Source: Caldimonas manganoxidans ATCC BAA-369
GTDB lineage: Bacteria > Pseudomonadota > Gammaproteobacteria > Burkholderiales > Burkholderiaceae_C
Direction of reading: 5' to 3'
DNA: 64,000 nucleotides
NCBI RefSeq assembly: GCF_000381125.1
Contig: NZ_KB905932.1
Span: forward strand, 62,001-126,000
Positions 17,980 through 25,990 of this stretch are shown here, piece after piece. Both the position numbers and the translations under genes were made by a program. Position 1 is the first letter of the stretch; every line of letters begins with the position of its first letter. A model generated the notes under the pieces. The model did no database searches. It worked only from the letters and a program-made list of their open reading frames with translations, and was not told where the DNA came from.

Positions 17980-19149
17980 TCAGTCTCGCAAGGCTTCGCG
18001 CACAGCCTCGGTCACACGGTCGACGTCGGACTCGCGCATGCGGGTATACAGCGGCAGGCTCAGCAAGGTCTCGAAGGCCCGCTGGCTGTGCGGGAACTGC
18101 TCGGGACGCAGCCCGTAGCGATCGCGCCAATAGGGATGCAGATGCAAGGGGATGTAATGCACGCTGCAACCGATGCCCTTGGCGTAGAGCCGGTCGATCA
18201 GCGCATCGCGCCCCAGGGGGGCGTCCTCGCGCAGGCGCAGCGCGTAGAGATGCCAGGCATGGCGCTCGCCCTGCGCGGGCCGCGGCGGCAGCATCACCGG
18301 CAGGTCGGCCAACGCGGCGTCGTAGCGCTCGGCCAGCGCCTGACGGCGCCGTTGAAAGGCATCGGCGCGCTTGAGTTGGTGCAGGCCCAGCGCAGCGGCG
18401 ATGTCGCTCAGGTTGTACTTGAAGCCCGGTGCGACGATTTCGTAATACCAACTCGGACGCGGGGCCGTGAAGCGGTCGAAGGCATCGCGGTCGATGCCAT
18501 GCAAGCGCATCACACGGGCGCGGCGAGCCAGCGCTTCGTGGCGCGTGACCAGCATGCCGCCCTCCCCCGTGGTGATGGTTTTGTTGGCGTAAAAACTGAA
18601 CACCGTCGCATCACTGTCGAGCGTGCCCACGAGTCGGCCGCCACAGGTGGCCGGCAGCGCGTGGGCGGCGTCCTCGACGATGCTCAAGCCATGCCGGCGC
18701 GCGAGGGCCGTCAGCGCCGGCATGTCCGCTGCCAGCCCCGCGTAGTGCACCGGAATGATGGCCTTGGTGCGGGGGGTGATGGCCGCCTGCACCGCCGCCG
18801 GATCGAGATTGAGCGTGGCCGGGTCGATGTCCACCAAGACCACGTCGGCCCCGAGGTAGCGCACCACCTCGGCCGTGGCGGTGAAGGTGTGCGTGGTGGT
18901 GATGACCTCATCGCCAGGACCGATGCCCAGCGCTTCGAGGGCCAGATGCAAGCCGGCCGTGGCGGAGTTCACCGCAATGCAGTGCAAGCCGGCATCGCCC
19001 AGATAGGCGGCAAAAGCGTCCTCGAAGCGGCGCGCCTTGGGACCGGTGGTGATCCAACCCGAGCGCAGGGTATCAACAACCTCGGCAATCTCGTCTTCGC
19101 CGATCTCCGGCAGCGCGAAGGGCAGAAAAGGCGGGGCAGCGGTGTTCAT
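17980..19149 (-). CDS. DegT/DnrJ/EryC1/StrS sugar aminotransferase
   Basis: PLP enzyme that aminates a keto-sugar nucleotide, 389 residues. Key motifs: [18 protein letters not shown], the substrate/PLP pocket [35 protein letters not shown], and the PLP-lysine motif [15 protein letters not shown]. The C-terminal [13 protein letters not shown] is typical of UDP-4-keto-6-deoxy sugar aminotransferases such as PglE and ArnB. Its start overlaps the methyltransferase stop by 4 bp. The natural substrate is probably the product of the dehydratase at 15434-17374. Confidence 0.94.
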   Translation of the reverse strand: MNTAAPPFLPFALPEIGEDEIAEVVDTLRSGWITTGPKARRFEDAFAAYLGDAGLHCIAVNSATAGLHLALEALGIGPGDEVITTTHTFTATAEVVRYLGADVVLVDIDPATLNLDPAAVQAAITPRTKAIIPVHYAGLAADMPALTALARRHGLSIVEDAAHALPATCGGRLVGTLDSDATVFSFYANKTITTGEGGMLVTRHEALARRARVMRLHGIDRDAFDRFTAPRPSWYYEIVAPGFKYNLSDIAAALGLHQLKRADAFQRRRQALAERYDAALADLPVMLPPRPAQGERHAWHLYALRLREDAPLGRDALIDRLYAKGIGCSVHYIPLHLHPYWRDRYGLRPEQFPHSQRAFETLLSLPLYTRMRESDVDRVTEAVREALRD

Positions 19150-19844
19150 GCGGGTTTGGCAATCCAGGCCAGGACATGGGTGCGCAGCCAGGGCAGCGCA
19201 TTGGCCACAGTGTAGGCAGACGGATGAAGACGCACGAGGGCGCGGGCCAGCGGCGGGGCCAGGGTGAGCCGGCGGGCGTGGACGTGCCCGCAGGGAAACA
19301 GCGCGCGCACCCGCCGCAAGGGCACCCCGCGCACGTCCGGGTTGCGCGGGTTGTCCACGGTAAAGTCATACCACAGCACGCCGCCGCCGGGGCGCACCCA
19401 GCGCCACATGGCCTCGGCCAAGGCCTGCTGCGCGGCGTCGTCCAGCAACGATGAAAACACGGTGGATTGCATCACCACGTCCTGGCTGGCTGGCGCCACC
19501 GGGGCTTGGCTGGCATCGCCGATGAGCACCCGCAGCGCCGCCGGCAGGCGCCGACGTGCGCGTTCAGCCCGCTCGGCCAACAATTCCAGGCCGATGAGAT
19601 GCGCAGGGTCGAAGCCCAGCAGCAAGGCGTCGAGCAACAGACCGCCGGTGCCACAGCCGACTTCGACCAGGCAGCGCCGTGAGAGGTCGTGCCACCCCAG
19701 GCGCCGAAACAAGGCCGCGATGGCACGCTGGCGCTCCTGCCATGCCGCCAAGGCCGCCGGGTCGAGCAGGCTGTAGCGGGGATCGTCAGGCATGCGGCGG
19801 GCATAGCGCACGCGCACGGCCTCCAGTTCGGCAGGGGCAGTCAT
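19146..19844 (-). CDS. Class I SAM-dependent methyltransferase
   Basis: 232 residues. Motif I is [17 protein letters not shown] (about 60-75), followed by [15 protein letters not shown] (motif II), and later a [21 protein letters not shown] segment typical of Methyltransf_11/23 proteins. It sits inside the glycan cluster, 7 bp after the GT2 gene, and overlaps the aminotransferase by 4 bp. It may methylate a sugar or a glycan end; the substrate cannot be read from sequence. Confidence 0.88.
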   Translation of the reverse strand: MTAPAELEAVRVRYARRMPDDPRYSLLDPAALAAWQERQRAIAALFRRLGWHDLSRRCLVEVGCGTGGLLLDALLLGFDPAHLIGLELLAERAERARRRLPAALRVLIGDASQAPVAPASQDVVMQSTVFSSLLDDAAQQALAEAMWRWVRPGGGVLWYDFTVDNPRNPDVRGVPLRRVRALFPCGHVHARRLTLAPPLARALVRLHPSAYTVANALPWLRTHVLAWIAKPA

Positions 19845-19851
19845 CGCATCC

Positions 19852-20859
19852 TCAACGGCTCAGCCGCCCCATGCTTGCGCGGGGCCGGCCTCGGCCCCAG
19901 GCATCGAAGGCGCCCAGCAGGAAGCCCAGGCCATAGCTCAGGTGGTATGTCGGTATCACCAGCAACAGCCAAGGCAGGTGAGCCCAGCGACTGCGCGCCG
20001 CAATGCACAGCGCAGCGACCCACACCGCGGCCAGGTACAGCCCGGGCACCAGCGCGCCCACCCATGCCGCCCCCAACCAGGCCGCTGGCAGGCTGCCGAC
20101 CAGGCCCCACACCAGAGCCGCCGGCACCCAATGTCGCCAGGACGCGGCCCCCCGATGTTTGCGGATCACGAAGGGCTTCCAATAGCCATACTGCTGATAC
20201 TGCCGCCACAAGGCCCCCAGGCTGTTGCGCGGACGGTAGGCGCAGCGGATGGCTGCCGATTGCCAGATGCGCCCCCCGCCACGGGTGATGCGCAGATTGT
20301 GTTCGTCATCTTGGTTGCGCACCAGGGTCTCGTCGAAGTCGCCAAAGCGCTCGAAAGTGGCTCGCGGCCAGCACCCCAAATAGACGGTATCGACCCAGCC
20401 GGTGTAATCCAGCTGGCGTGAGCGGGCGCCGCCGGCCAGCCAACGCGACTGAAAGGCCGCCGCAATGGCCGAGGACAGATCGCCTTCGCCCTGCGCCCGC
20501 CATGGGCCCCCGACGTTGTCCGCGCCGCTGGCCTGCAAGGCCGCCAGGCATTGCGCGATGTAGTCTGTGGCATACGTGGTGTGCACGTCCATGCGCACGA
20601 TCACTTCCCCCCGACTGACCGCCAGCGCGCGGTTCAAGCCGCTGGAGACGATGCGTTGGGGATTGTCGATGACGCGCAGCCCGAAGCGTTGGGCATGGTC
20701 TTCCAGCCAGGCCCGGCTGCCGTCGTCGCTGTGGCCATCGGCCACCAGCACTTCCATCGTCCAGCCCTCGGGCAACTGCTGGGCCCGCAGCGAGGTGCAG
20801 AACGCCTCCAAGTGGGCGCGCTCGTTGCGGCAAGGCACGATGACCGAGACGGTGGGCAT
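19852..20859 (-). CDS. Family 2 glycosyltransferase with C-terminal membrane spans (ExoA-like)
   Basis: 335 residues. The GT-A domain starts VSVIVPCRNERAHLEAF and has the metal-binding MDVHTTY region (in place of DxD), then QDDEHNLRI and ALWRQYQQYGYWKP near the acceptor site. Three hydrophobic spans follow (about 240-310), which would hold it at the inner membrane, as in succinoglycan ExoA. The ATG at 20859 (ribosome site GGGAGG) overlaps the previous gene's TGA by one base. Confidence 0.92.
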   Translation of the reverse strand: MPTVSVIVPCRNERAHLEAFCTSLRAQQLPEGWTMEVLVADGHSDDGSRAWLEDHAQRFGLRVIDNPQRIVSSGLNRALAVSRGEVIVRMDVHTTYATDYIAQCLAALQASGADNVGGPWRAQGEGDLSSAIAAAFQSRWLAGGARSRQLDYTGWVDTVYLGCWPRATFERFGDFDETLVRNQDDEHNLRITRGGGRIWQSAAIRCAYRPRNSLGALWRQYQQYGYWKPFVIRKHRGAASWRHWVPAALVWGLVGSLPAAWLGAAWVGALVPGLYLAAVWVAALCIAARSRWAHLPWLLLVIPTYHLSYGLGFLLGAFDAWGRGRPRASMGRLSR

Positions 20860-21926
20860 CAACGGCCTCCCTGGGTCAGCAGCTCACGGTACAGCGCGGC
20901 CATGCGGTCCATTTGTTCGTCGCGCGACACTTCGGGCACGACCCGACGGCGGTTGTGGCGGCCCATGGCCTCCAGGGTCTGGACGTCGGCGGCCAGCTCG
21001 ACCAGGGCCTGCGCCAGCGCCTGCCCATCGCCCGCCGGCACCAGCCGGCCGCCCCGGCCATCGACCCACTGCCGGTTGGCCGGCAAGTCGCTGACGATCA
21101 CGGCCAGCCCAGCGGCCATGGCTTCCAGCAACGCCACCGAGGTGGCATCGCTTTCTGGCACGGACACGGCCAAATGGGCGTTGCGCACGATCTCGGCCAG
21201 GCGGTCTTCATCGACACGGCCATGCCAGCGCACCACACCGTCCACACCCAGGGCCTGGGCCTGGGCGCGCAGCTCGGCCTCCAGCGGGCCGCCACCGCAC
21301 AAATGCAATTCGAAGGACAGCCCCGGACGGCGCTCGCGCAATTGAGCCGCTGCGTGCAAGACGAGATCGATGCGGTAGTTGGGTTCCCAGTTGCGCAGGC
21401 TCACCAGACGCAAAGGAGTGGCGGTCTTGTGCACGGCGACGAACTTGGTCGTGTCCACGCCCCATAGCACCTGGTGCAAGGCTGCACGGGGGCGGTACGC
21501 GGCGATGGCCTCGAGCATGTCGCGGCTGTCGGCCGTGACGAGGTCGGCACGGCGCAGGGTCCAGCCGGTGAGCGCGCGCACCAGGCGGCTGTGGCGCGGA
21601 CTGACCAACACGTCCGAGCCCCAGGCCGACAGGACCAAGGGATGCCGCCCCAGGCTGGCCGCCCAGAATCCGTAAGAAGTGAGATAGTGGCCATGCACCA
21701 GGTCGGGCTGCAGCTGGCCGGCCAGCGCACGCACCCTCGGCAAGGCGGCAAACCAGGGCCAGCGCCCCGGCGGGGTGTTCAAGGCATGGACCTGCGCCCC
21801 CGGCACTTCGCCATCCAGGCGGGAAATCACGCTGCAGCGAAAGCCGCGCTGTGCGATCGCACCCACCCAGCGGCGGGTGTGCACGCTGGTGGCATCGGCG
21901 ACGAACAACAAGTGGGGCGCGCTCAT
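20859..21926 (-). CDS. GT-B glycosyltransferase (family 4 type)
   Basis: 355 residues from the ATG at 21926. The N-domain has LLFVADATSVHTRRWVGAIAQ and DLVHGHYLTSYGFWAA. The C-domain has LRLVSLRNWEPNYRIDLVL, CGGGPLEAELR and the family-4 EX7E-like stretch SVPESDATSVALLEAMAAG. It overlaps the acyltransferase stop by 4 bp. Sugar donor and linkage are unknown. Confidence 0.93.
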   Translation of the reverse strand: MSAPHLLFVADATSVHTRRWVGAIAQRGFRCSVISRLDGEVPGAQVHALNTPPGRWPWFAALPRVRALAGQLQPDLVHGHYLTSYGFWAASLGRHPLVLSAWGSDVLVSPRHSRLVRALTGWTLRRADLVTADSRDMLEAIAAYRPRAALHQVLWGVDTTKFVAVHKTATPLRLVSLRNWEPNYRIDLVLHAAAQLRERRPGLSFELHLCGGGPLEAELRAQAQALGVDGVVRWHGRVDEDRLAEIVRNAHLAVSVPESDATSVALLEAMAAGLAVIVSDLPANRQWVDGRGGRLVPAGDGQALAQALVELAADVQTLEAMGRHNRRRVVPEVSRDEQMDRMAALYRELLTQGGR

Positions 21927-22501
21927 CGGCCTGGCCAGCCTTGTCCGCAATAGGTCGACCGGATCTGCGGGTGAGGCTCGACCCAGGCCGCATCGCCCTG
22001 CCGCACATCGCCCACCACGCGGGCCGGCTGACCGGCCACGATGGCGTAGTCCGGAAACTCACCGTCCACATAGCTGAAGGCGCGCACCAGCACCCCGCGG
22101 CCCAGGCGAGTGCCGGGCATGATGACGCTGTGGGGCCCGATGAAGCAGTACGGACCAATCTCCGTCGATCGACGCACGAATCCCAGGGGCTGCGGATGAC
22201 CGAAGTAATCCCGCCCCATCAAGCGCAAGGCGCGGTGGCTCGAATGCGTGAGCACCGAGACGTGATTGGTGATCTGGGTGCCTTCGCCGATTTTCAGACC
22301 GCCCGATGCATCGATGAAATTGTGATGTCCGATGAACACATGATCGCCCAGGTCCAGGAGTTCGGGGCTTTCCAGTTCGGTGCTGCTGCCAATGCGGGTG
22401 TGGGCCAACCACGCCCCGCTGGGGTGGCGATGGCCGTAGAGCATGCGCGGCCGCAGCAGCGCGCGCAGGGTTCGCAGGATCCAGGACTTGATCGGCATCA
22501 T
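21923..22501 (-). CDS. Left-handed beta-helix acyltransferase (WbbJ-like)
   Basis: 192 residues. Hexapeptide repeats run through the middle (LGDHVFIGHHNFIDASGGLKIGEGTQITNHVSVL, then IGPYCFIGPHSVIMPGTRLGRGVLVRAFSYV), with the catalytic His in the SHRAL/TH region, and it ends with the usual IVAGQPARVVG. Probably an O- or N-acetyltransferase that decorates the glycan; the repeat spacing is nearer WbbJ/maltose acetyltransferase than PglD. Tandem ATGs at 22501 and 22498 leave the start uncertain by one codon. Confidence 0.9.
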   Translation of the reverse strand: MMPIKSWILRTLRALLRPRMLYGHRHPSGAWLAHTRIGSSTELESPELLDLGDHVFIGHHNFIDASGGLKIGEGTQITNHVSVLTHSSHRALRLMGRDYFGHPQPLGFVRRSTEIGPYCFIGPHSVIMPGTRLGRGVLVRAFSYVDGEFPDYAIVAGQPARVVGDVRQGDAAWVEPHPQIRSTYCGQGWPGR

Positions 22502-22524
22502 GGGCGAGCAACAGGCGCAACAGT

Positions 22525-23766
22525 CTACCGGCACGGCCGCAGCAGATCGCGCCAGCGCAGGCCGGCATGCCGACGAAACAGCGCCACCCCCCAGACCATG
22601 GCCAGCCCATAGGACAGCGAGGTGGCCACGGCCGCGCCCGTGGCACCCCAACGCGGCACCAGCCACAGGCAGGCCGCCAGATTGATCAGCAACGACAAGC
22701 CCGCCACCGCAGCCGACAAGCGCGGCTTGCCCAGGAAATTGGTGTAGTAGGCCGACAGCGTGGAGGCGCACCCATAGGCCCACACGCCGGGCAGCAGCCA
22801 CAGCATCAGAGGCACGGCCTCGGCGTAGGGGGCGCCCAGCACCCGTGGCAAGACCCAGGCCGCCAGGGCCAACAGCACGGGCGCAGCGATCGACAGCACC
22901 GCCAGATTGAGGTGCACCAGCCGCAGGGTCAGCGCGGCGGCGGCCGCCGGCTCGGGTTGCCCGATGCGACCATAGGCCGCAGCGCTCACCGAGGAGGAGA
23001 TGAACCACAGCAACTCCGTCACCGTCACGGCCACCGCGTACACGCCGGTGGAAGACAGGCCGCCGTAGGCTTCGACGATGAACAGATCGACACGGTAATT
23101 GAGCCAGCTGATCAGATTGGTCAGGCCCAGCACGGCACAAAAACCCGCCTGGGTGCGCCATGCCGACCAGTGCAGCGCCTGGACGCGCTGCTCGCGCCAG
23201 GCCCAGGCCGCACCGACCAGACCCACGAACACGCGCGCGCCCAACCAGGCGATCATGACCGCCCACAGACTGAGCGCTTGATCGGCCCAGGCCCAGACCG
23301 CCAGCACCAGCAGCGCCAGCGCCGGCGGCGCCACCGTGAGGACGTTGATCGGACCCATGCGCCCCAGCCCCAGGTACAGCCCCGAGACGGTGGGCGTCAG
23401 CAGCAGTGCCGACGCGGCCCAGGCCAAAGCCGGCAGATAGCGGTAGGCGGGCGCCTGCGACCATGCCCAGCCGGCCACCGCGAACACCAGCGCCGCGACG
23501 CCGCCGGCGACCACCGCCAGCCCCAGCGCCCCCCCCAGCCAGCGGGCGGCGGCTTCGCGGTGGTGCGACACCTGGCGGGCCACCACCAGACCGAAGCCGG
23601 AAAACATGGCCGCATACACGGCCTCGGTGGCCACCAGCAACGAGAACACCCCTTGCTCTTGCGGACCCTGGCGAGCCACCAGGCCCAACAAGACCAAGCC
23701 CAGCCCCACGGCCGCCAGTCGGCACAGGAAATGGCTGAGGGCCGAGCGGGTCAGGGAAGCAGGCAT
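22525..23766 (-). CDS. Polysaccharide flippase (Wzx/MATE-like, MOP superfamily)
   Basis: 413 residues with about twelve hydrophobic segments and few charges between them, the pattern of lipid-linked oligosaccharide flippases. The N-terminus MPASLTRSALSHFLCRLAAVGLGLV and the RVDLFIVEAYGGLSSTGVYAVAVTVTELLW segment fit the Polysacc_synt family. It is the first gene of the minus-strand glycan cluster and is divergent from lysS. A -10-like TATCAT lies at 23816-23821 but I see no good -35. The acyltransferase starts 23 bp downstream. Confidence 0.9.
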   Translation of the reverse strand: MPASLTRSALSHFLCRLAAVGLGLVLLGLVARQGPQEQGVFSLLVATEAVYAAMFSGFGLVVARQVSHHREAAARWLGGALGLAVVAGGVAALVFAVAGWAWSQAPAYRYLPALAWAASALLLTPTVSGLYLGLGRMGPINVLTVAPPALALLVLAVWAWADQALSLWAVMIAWLGARVFVGLVGAAWAWREQRVQALHWSAWRTQAGFCAVLGLTNLISWLNYRVDLFIVEAYGGLSSTGVYAVAVTVTELLWFISSSVSAAAYGRIGQPEPAAAAALTLRLVHLNLAVLSIAAPVLLALAAWVLPRVLGAPYAEAVPLMLWLLPGVWAYGCASTLSAYYTNFLGKPRLSAAVAGLSLLINLAACLWLVPRWGATGAAVATSLSYGLAMVWGVALFRRHAGLRWRDLLRPCR

Positions 23767-23836
23767 TGGGCGAGCAGGCACAGTGCAGGGGCGACGAGCG
23801 GCGGGAACCGCCCGGATGATACGTGCGCTGGCCCGG

Positions 23837-23842
23837 TAAAAT
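23837..23842 (+). promoter_or_regulatory. Possible lysS promoter -10
   Basis: TAAAAT, 30 bp before the lysS ATG in the 106-bp divergent gap; no convincing -35. Confidence 0.35.
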
Positions 23843-23872
23843 CGCCGGTTTCCCGCCGTTACGCTGCCCACC

Positions 23873-25399
23873 ATGACCGACCGTGCGACGCCTGCTGCCG
23901 CCGAGGCTGCCGCCCCGGCCACCGACACCCACCAGCTGATTGCCGAGCGTCGCGAGAAGCTCGCTGCGATTCGCCGGCAGGGCGTGGCCTTCCCGAACGA
24001 CTTCAAGCCCCAGCACCGGGCGGCCGGCCTGCTCCAGCAGTATGGCGACAAATCCAACGAAGAGCTCGAGCCGTTGGCGCTGAACGTGAGCGTGGCCGGA
24101 CGCATGATGCTCAAGCGCGTGATGGGCAAAGCGAGCTTTTGCACGCTGCAAGATGCCACCGGCCGCCTGCAGCTGTACGTCACCCGAGATGGCGTGGGAG
24201 AGGAGGTCTATACCGCCTTCAAGCACTGGGATCTGGGCGACATCCTCGGCGCCGAAGGCCAGCTCTTCAAGACCAAGACGGGCGAGCTGTCGGTGCACGT
24301 GCGGCGGCTGCGCTTGCTCACCAAGAGCCTGCGTCCGCTGCCGGACAAGTTCCACGGCATGACCGATCAGGAACAGAAGTATCGGCAGCGCTACGTGGAC
24401 CTGATGACCGATGAGCAGGCGCGACGCCGTTTCATCGCGCGCAGCAAGACCGTGAGCGCCATCCGCGACTTCATGACCGGCCACGGCTTCCTGGAAGTGG
24501 AGACGCCCATGCTGCATCCCATTCCGGGAGGCGCCAACGCCAAGCCCTTCGTGACGCACCACAACGCGCTGGACCAGGACATGTACCTGCGCATCGCGCC
24601 AGAGCTGTATCTCAAGCGGCTGATCGTCGGCGGCTTCGAGCGGGTGTTCGAGATCAACCGCAACTTCCGCAACGAAGGCATCTCGGTGCGCCACAACCCC
24701 GAGTTCACGATGATGGAGTTCTATGCCGCGTATTGGAACTACCATGATCTGATGGACTACACCGAGACGCTGATCCGCCAGGCCGCGCGAGACGCCACCG
24801 GCTCGGCCACTCTGACCTACCAGGGCCGCGTGGTGGACCTGGAGCCGCCTTTTGCGCGCCTGAGCATTCGCGATGCCCTGCTCCAATACGCGCCCCGTCT
24901 GAGCCCCGCCCAATTGGACGACCCTGCCTTCTTGCGCGAAGAGCTCAAACGGCTGGGCCAAGACGCACCGTCTCATTGGGGACTGGCGCAACTGCAGTTC
25001 GCCGTCTTCGAGGCGCTGGTGGAAGACCAGCTGTGGGAGCCCACTTTCATCATCGACCACCCGGTGGAGGTCTCGCCGTTGGCGCGCGCCTCCGACACCG
25101 ACCCGTCCAAGACCGAGCGCTTCGAGCTCTACATCACCGGCCGAGAAATCGCCAACGGCTTTTCGGAGCTCAATGATGCGGAGGACCAGGCCGCACGGTT
25201 CCAGGCGCAAGCCGCCCAGAAGGCCGCCGGCGACGAGGAGGCCATGTATTACGACGCGGACTTCATCCGGGCGCTCGAATACGGCATGCCGCCCACCGGC
25301 GGCTGCGGCATCGGCATCGACCGGCTGGTCATGTTGCTGACCGACAGCCCCAGCATCCGCGACGTGATCCTCTTCCCGGCCCTGCGGCGCGAGCATTGA
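23873..25399 (+). CDS. lysS: Lysyl-tRNA synthetase, class II
   Basis: Charges tRNA-Lys. It has 508 residues. The OB-fold anticodon domain spans about 60-160 ([21 protein letters not shown]). The class II catalytic domain has motif 1 near [19 protein letters not shown], motif 2 [26 protein letters not shown], and motif 3 [23 protein letters not shown]. The length is normal. The short gap of 10 bp to the PNPOx-like gene suggests cotranscription. Confidence 0.98.
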   Translation: MTDRATPAAAEAAAPATDTHQLIAERREKLAAIRRQGVAFPNDFKPQHRAAGLLQQYGDKSNEELEPLALNVSVAGRMMLKRVMGKASFCTLQDATGRLQLYVTRDGVGEEVYTAFKHWDLGDILGAEGQLFKTKTGELSVHVRRLRLLTKSLRPLPDKFHGMTDQEQKYRQRYVDLMTDEQARRRFIARSKTVSAIRDFMTGHGFLEVETPMLHPIPGGANAKPFVTHHNALDQDMYLRIAPELYLKRLIVGGFERVFEINRNFRNEGISVRHNPEFTMMEFYAAYWNYHDLMDYTETLIRQAARDATGSATLTYQGRVVDLEPPFARLSIRDALLQYAPRLSPAQLDDPAFLREELKRLGQDAPSHWGLAQLQFAVFEALVEDQLWEPTFIIDHPVEVSPLARASDTDPSKTERFELYITGREIANGFSELNDAEDQAARFQAQAAQKAAGDEEAMYYDADFIRALEYGMPPTGGCGIGIDRLVMLLTDSPSIRDVILFPALRREH

Positions 25400-25409
25400 G
25401 GCACCGCCC

Positions 25410-25976
25410 ATGAGTCGGCACGCGGAAGCTGACGGCGCACTGGGCGCCATCGAGGCCGCGGTGTGGCAGGAACTGGCGCAGGCGGCCCGCGACCGCCAAC
25501 ACCCCTGGCGCACGCCGGTCTTGGCCACCGGGCTGTCCGACGGGGCCGATGCCCGAGTCGTGGTGTTACGCGAAGTCGATGTGCCGACCCGCACCCTGGT
25601 GTTCTATACCGACACCCGCTCAGGCAAGGTGGACCAGCTGCGCCAGCGGCCCACCGGCACGGTGGTGATGTGGTCGGCCGCGCTGGGCTGGCAGCTGCGC
25701 TGCCGCGTCCAGCTCAGCCTGGACACCCAGGGGGTGAGCGTGTCCTCGCGCTGGGCCCGCATGAAGCTCTCGCCCTCGGCGCAGGACTATCTGTCGCCCT
25801 TGCCGCCGGGCAGCGTGATCGACGCCCCGACGCTGGCGACCTGGTCCCGCGAGGAGCGTGGACACTTCGGCGTGATCTATGCAGGCATCGACAGCCTGGA
25901 CTGGCTGGAGCTGCGCCCCGACGGGCATCGCCGCGCCCGTTTCGATGCCCAAGGCGCACGCTGGTTGCAGCCCTGA
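25410..25976 (+). CDS. Pyridoxamine 5'-phosphate oxidase-like flavin-binding protein
   Basis: 188 residues with a split-barrel FMN fold: ATGLSDGADARVVVLREVDVPTRTLVFYTDTRSGKVDQLRQRP is the typical FMN-site stretch, followed by WQLRCRVQLSLD. The C-terminal part (IDSLDWLELRPDGHRRARFD) resembles the Alr4036/PNPOx-like group rather than PdxH, whose C-terminal signature is missing. It is therefore probably not the vitamin B6 enzyme itself. It converges with the metalloprotease gene. Confidence 0.85.
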   Translation: MSRHAEADGALGAIEAAVWQELAQAARDRQHPWRTPVLATGLSDGADARVVVLREVDVPTRTLVFYTDTRSGKVDQLRQRPTGTVVMWSAALGWQLRCRVQLSLDTQGVSVSSRWARMKLSPSAQDYLSPLPPGSVIDAPTLATWSREERGHFGVIYAGIDSLDWLELRPDGHRRARFDAQGARWLQP

Positions 25977-25990
25977 GGAGCGCCCTGGCC

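Noticed and set aside
21923-22501. PglD-type UDP-amino-sugar acetyltransferase
   Set aside because: It lacks the N-terminal Rossmann-like domain of PglD; a single beta-helix domain fits WbbJ-like acetyltransferases better.
15434-23766. Mobile island flanks (IS, integrase or attachment repeats) around the glycan cluster
   Set aside because: No transposase, tRNA-att duplication or terminal repeats were seen at either border.
21923-25594. 1223-codon open frame on the minus strand across the acyltransferase, flippase region and lysS
   Set aside because: Only its last ~190 codons (the acyltransferase) look real. The rest is out of frame with the flippase and antisense to lysS.
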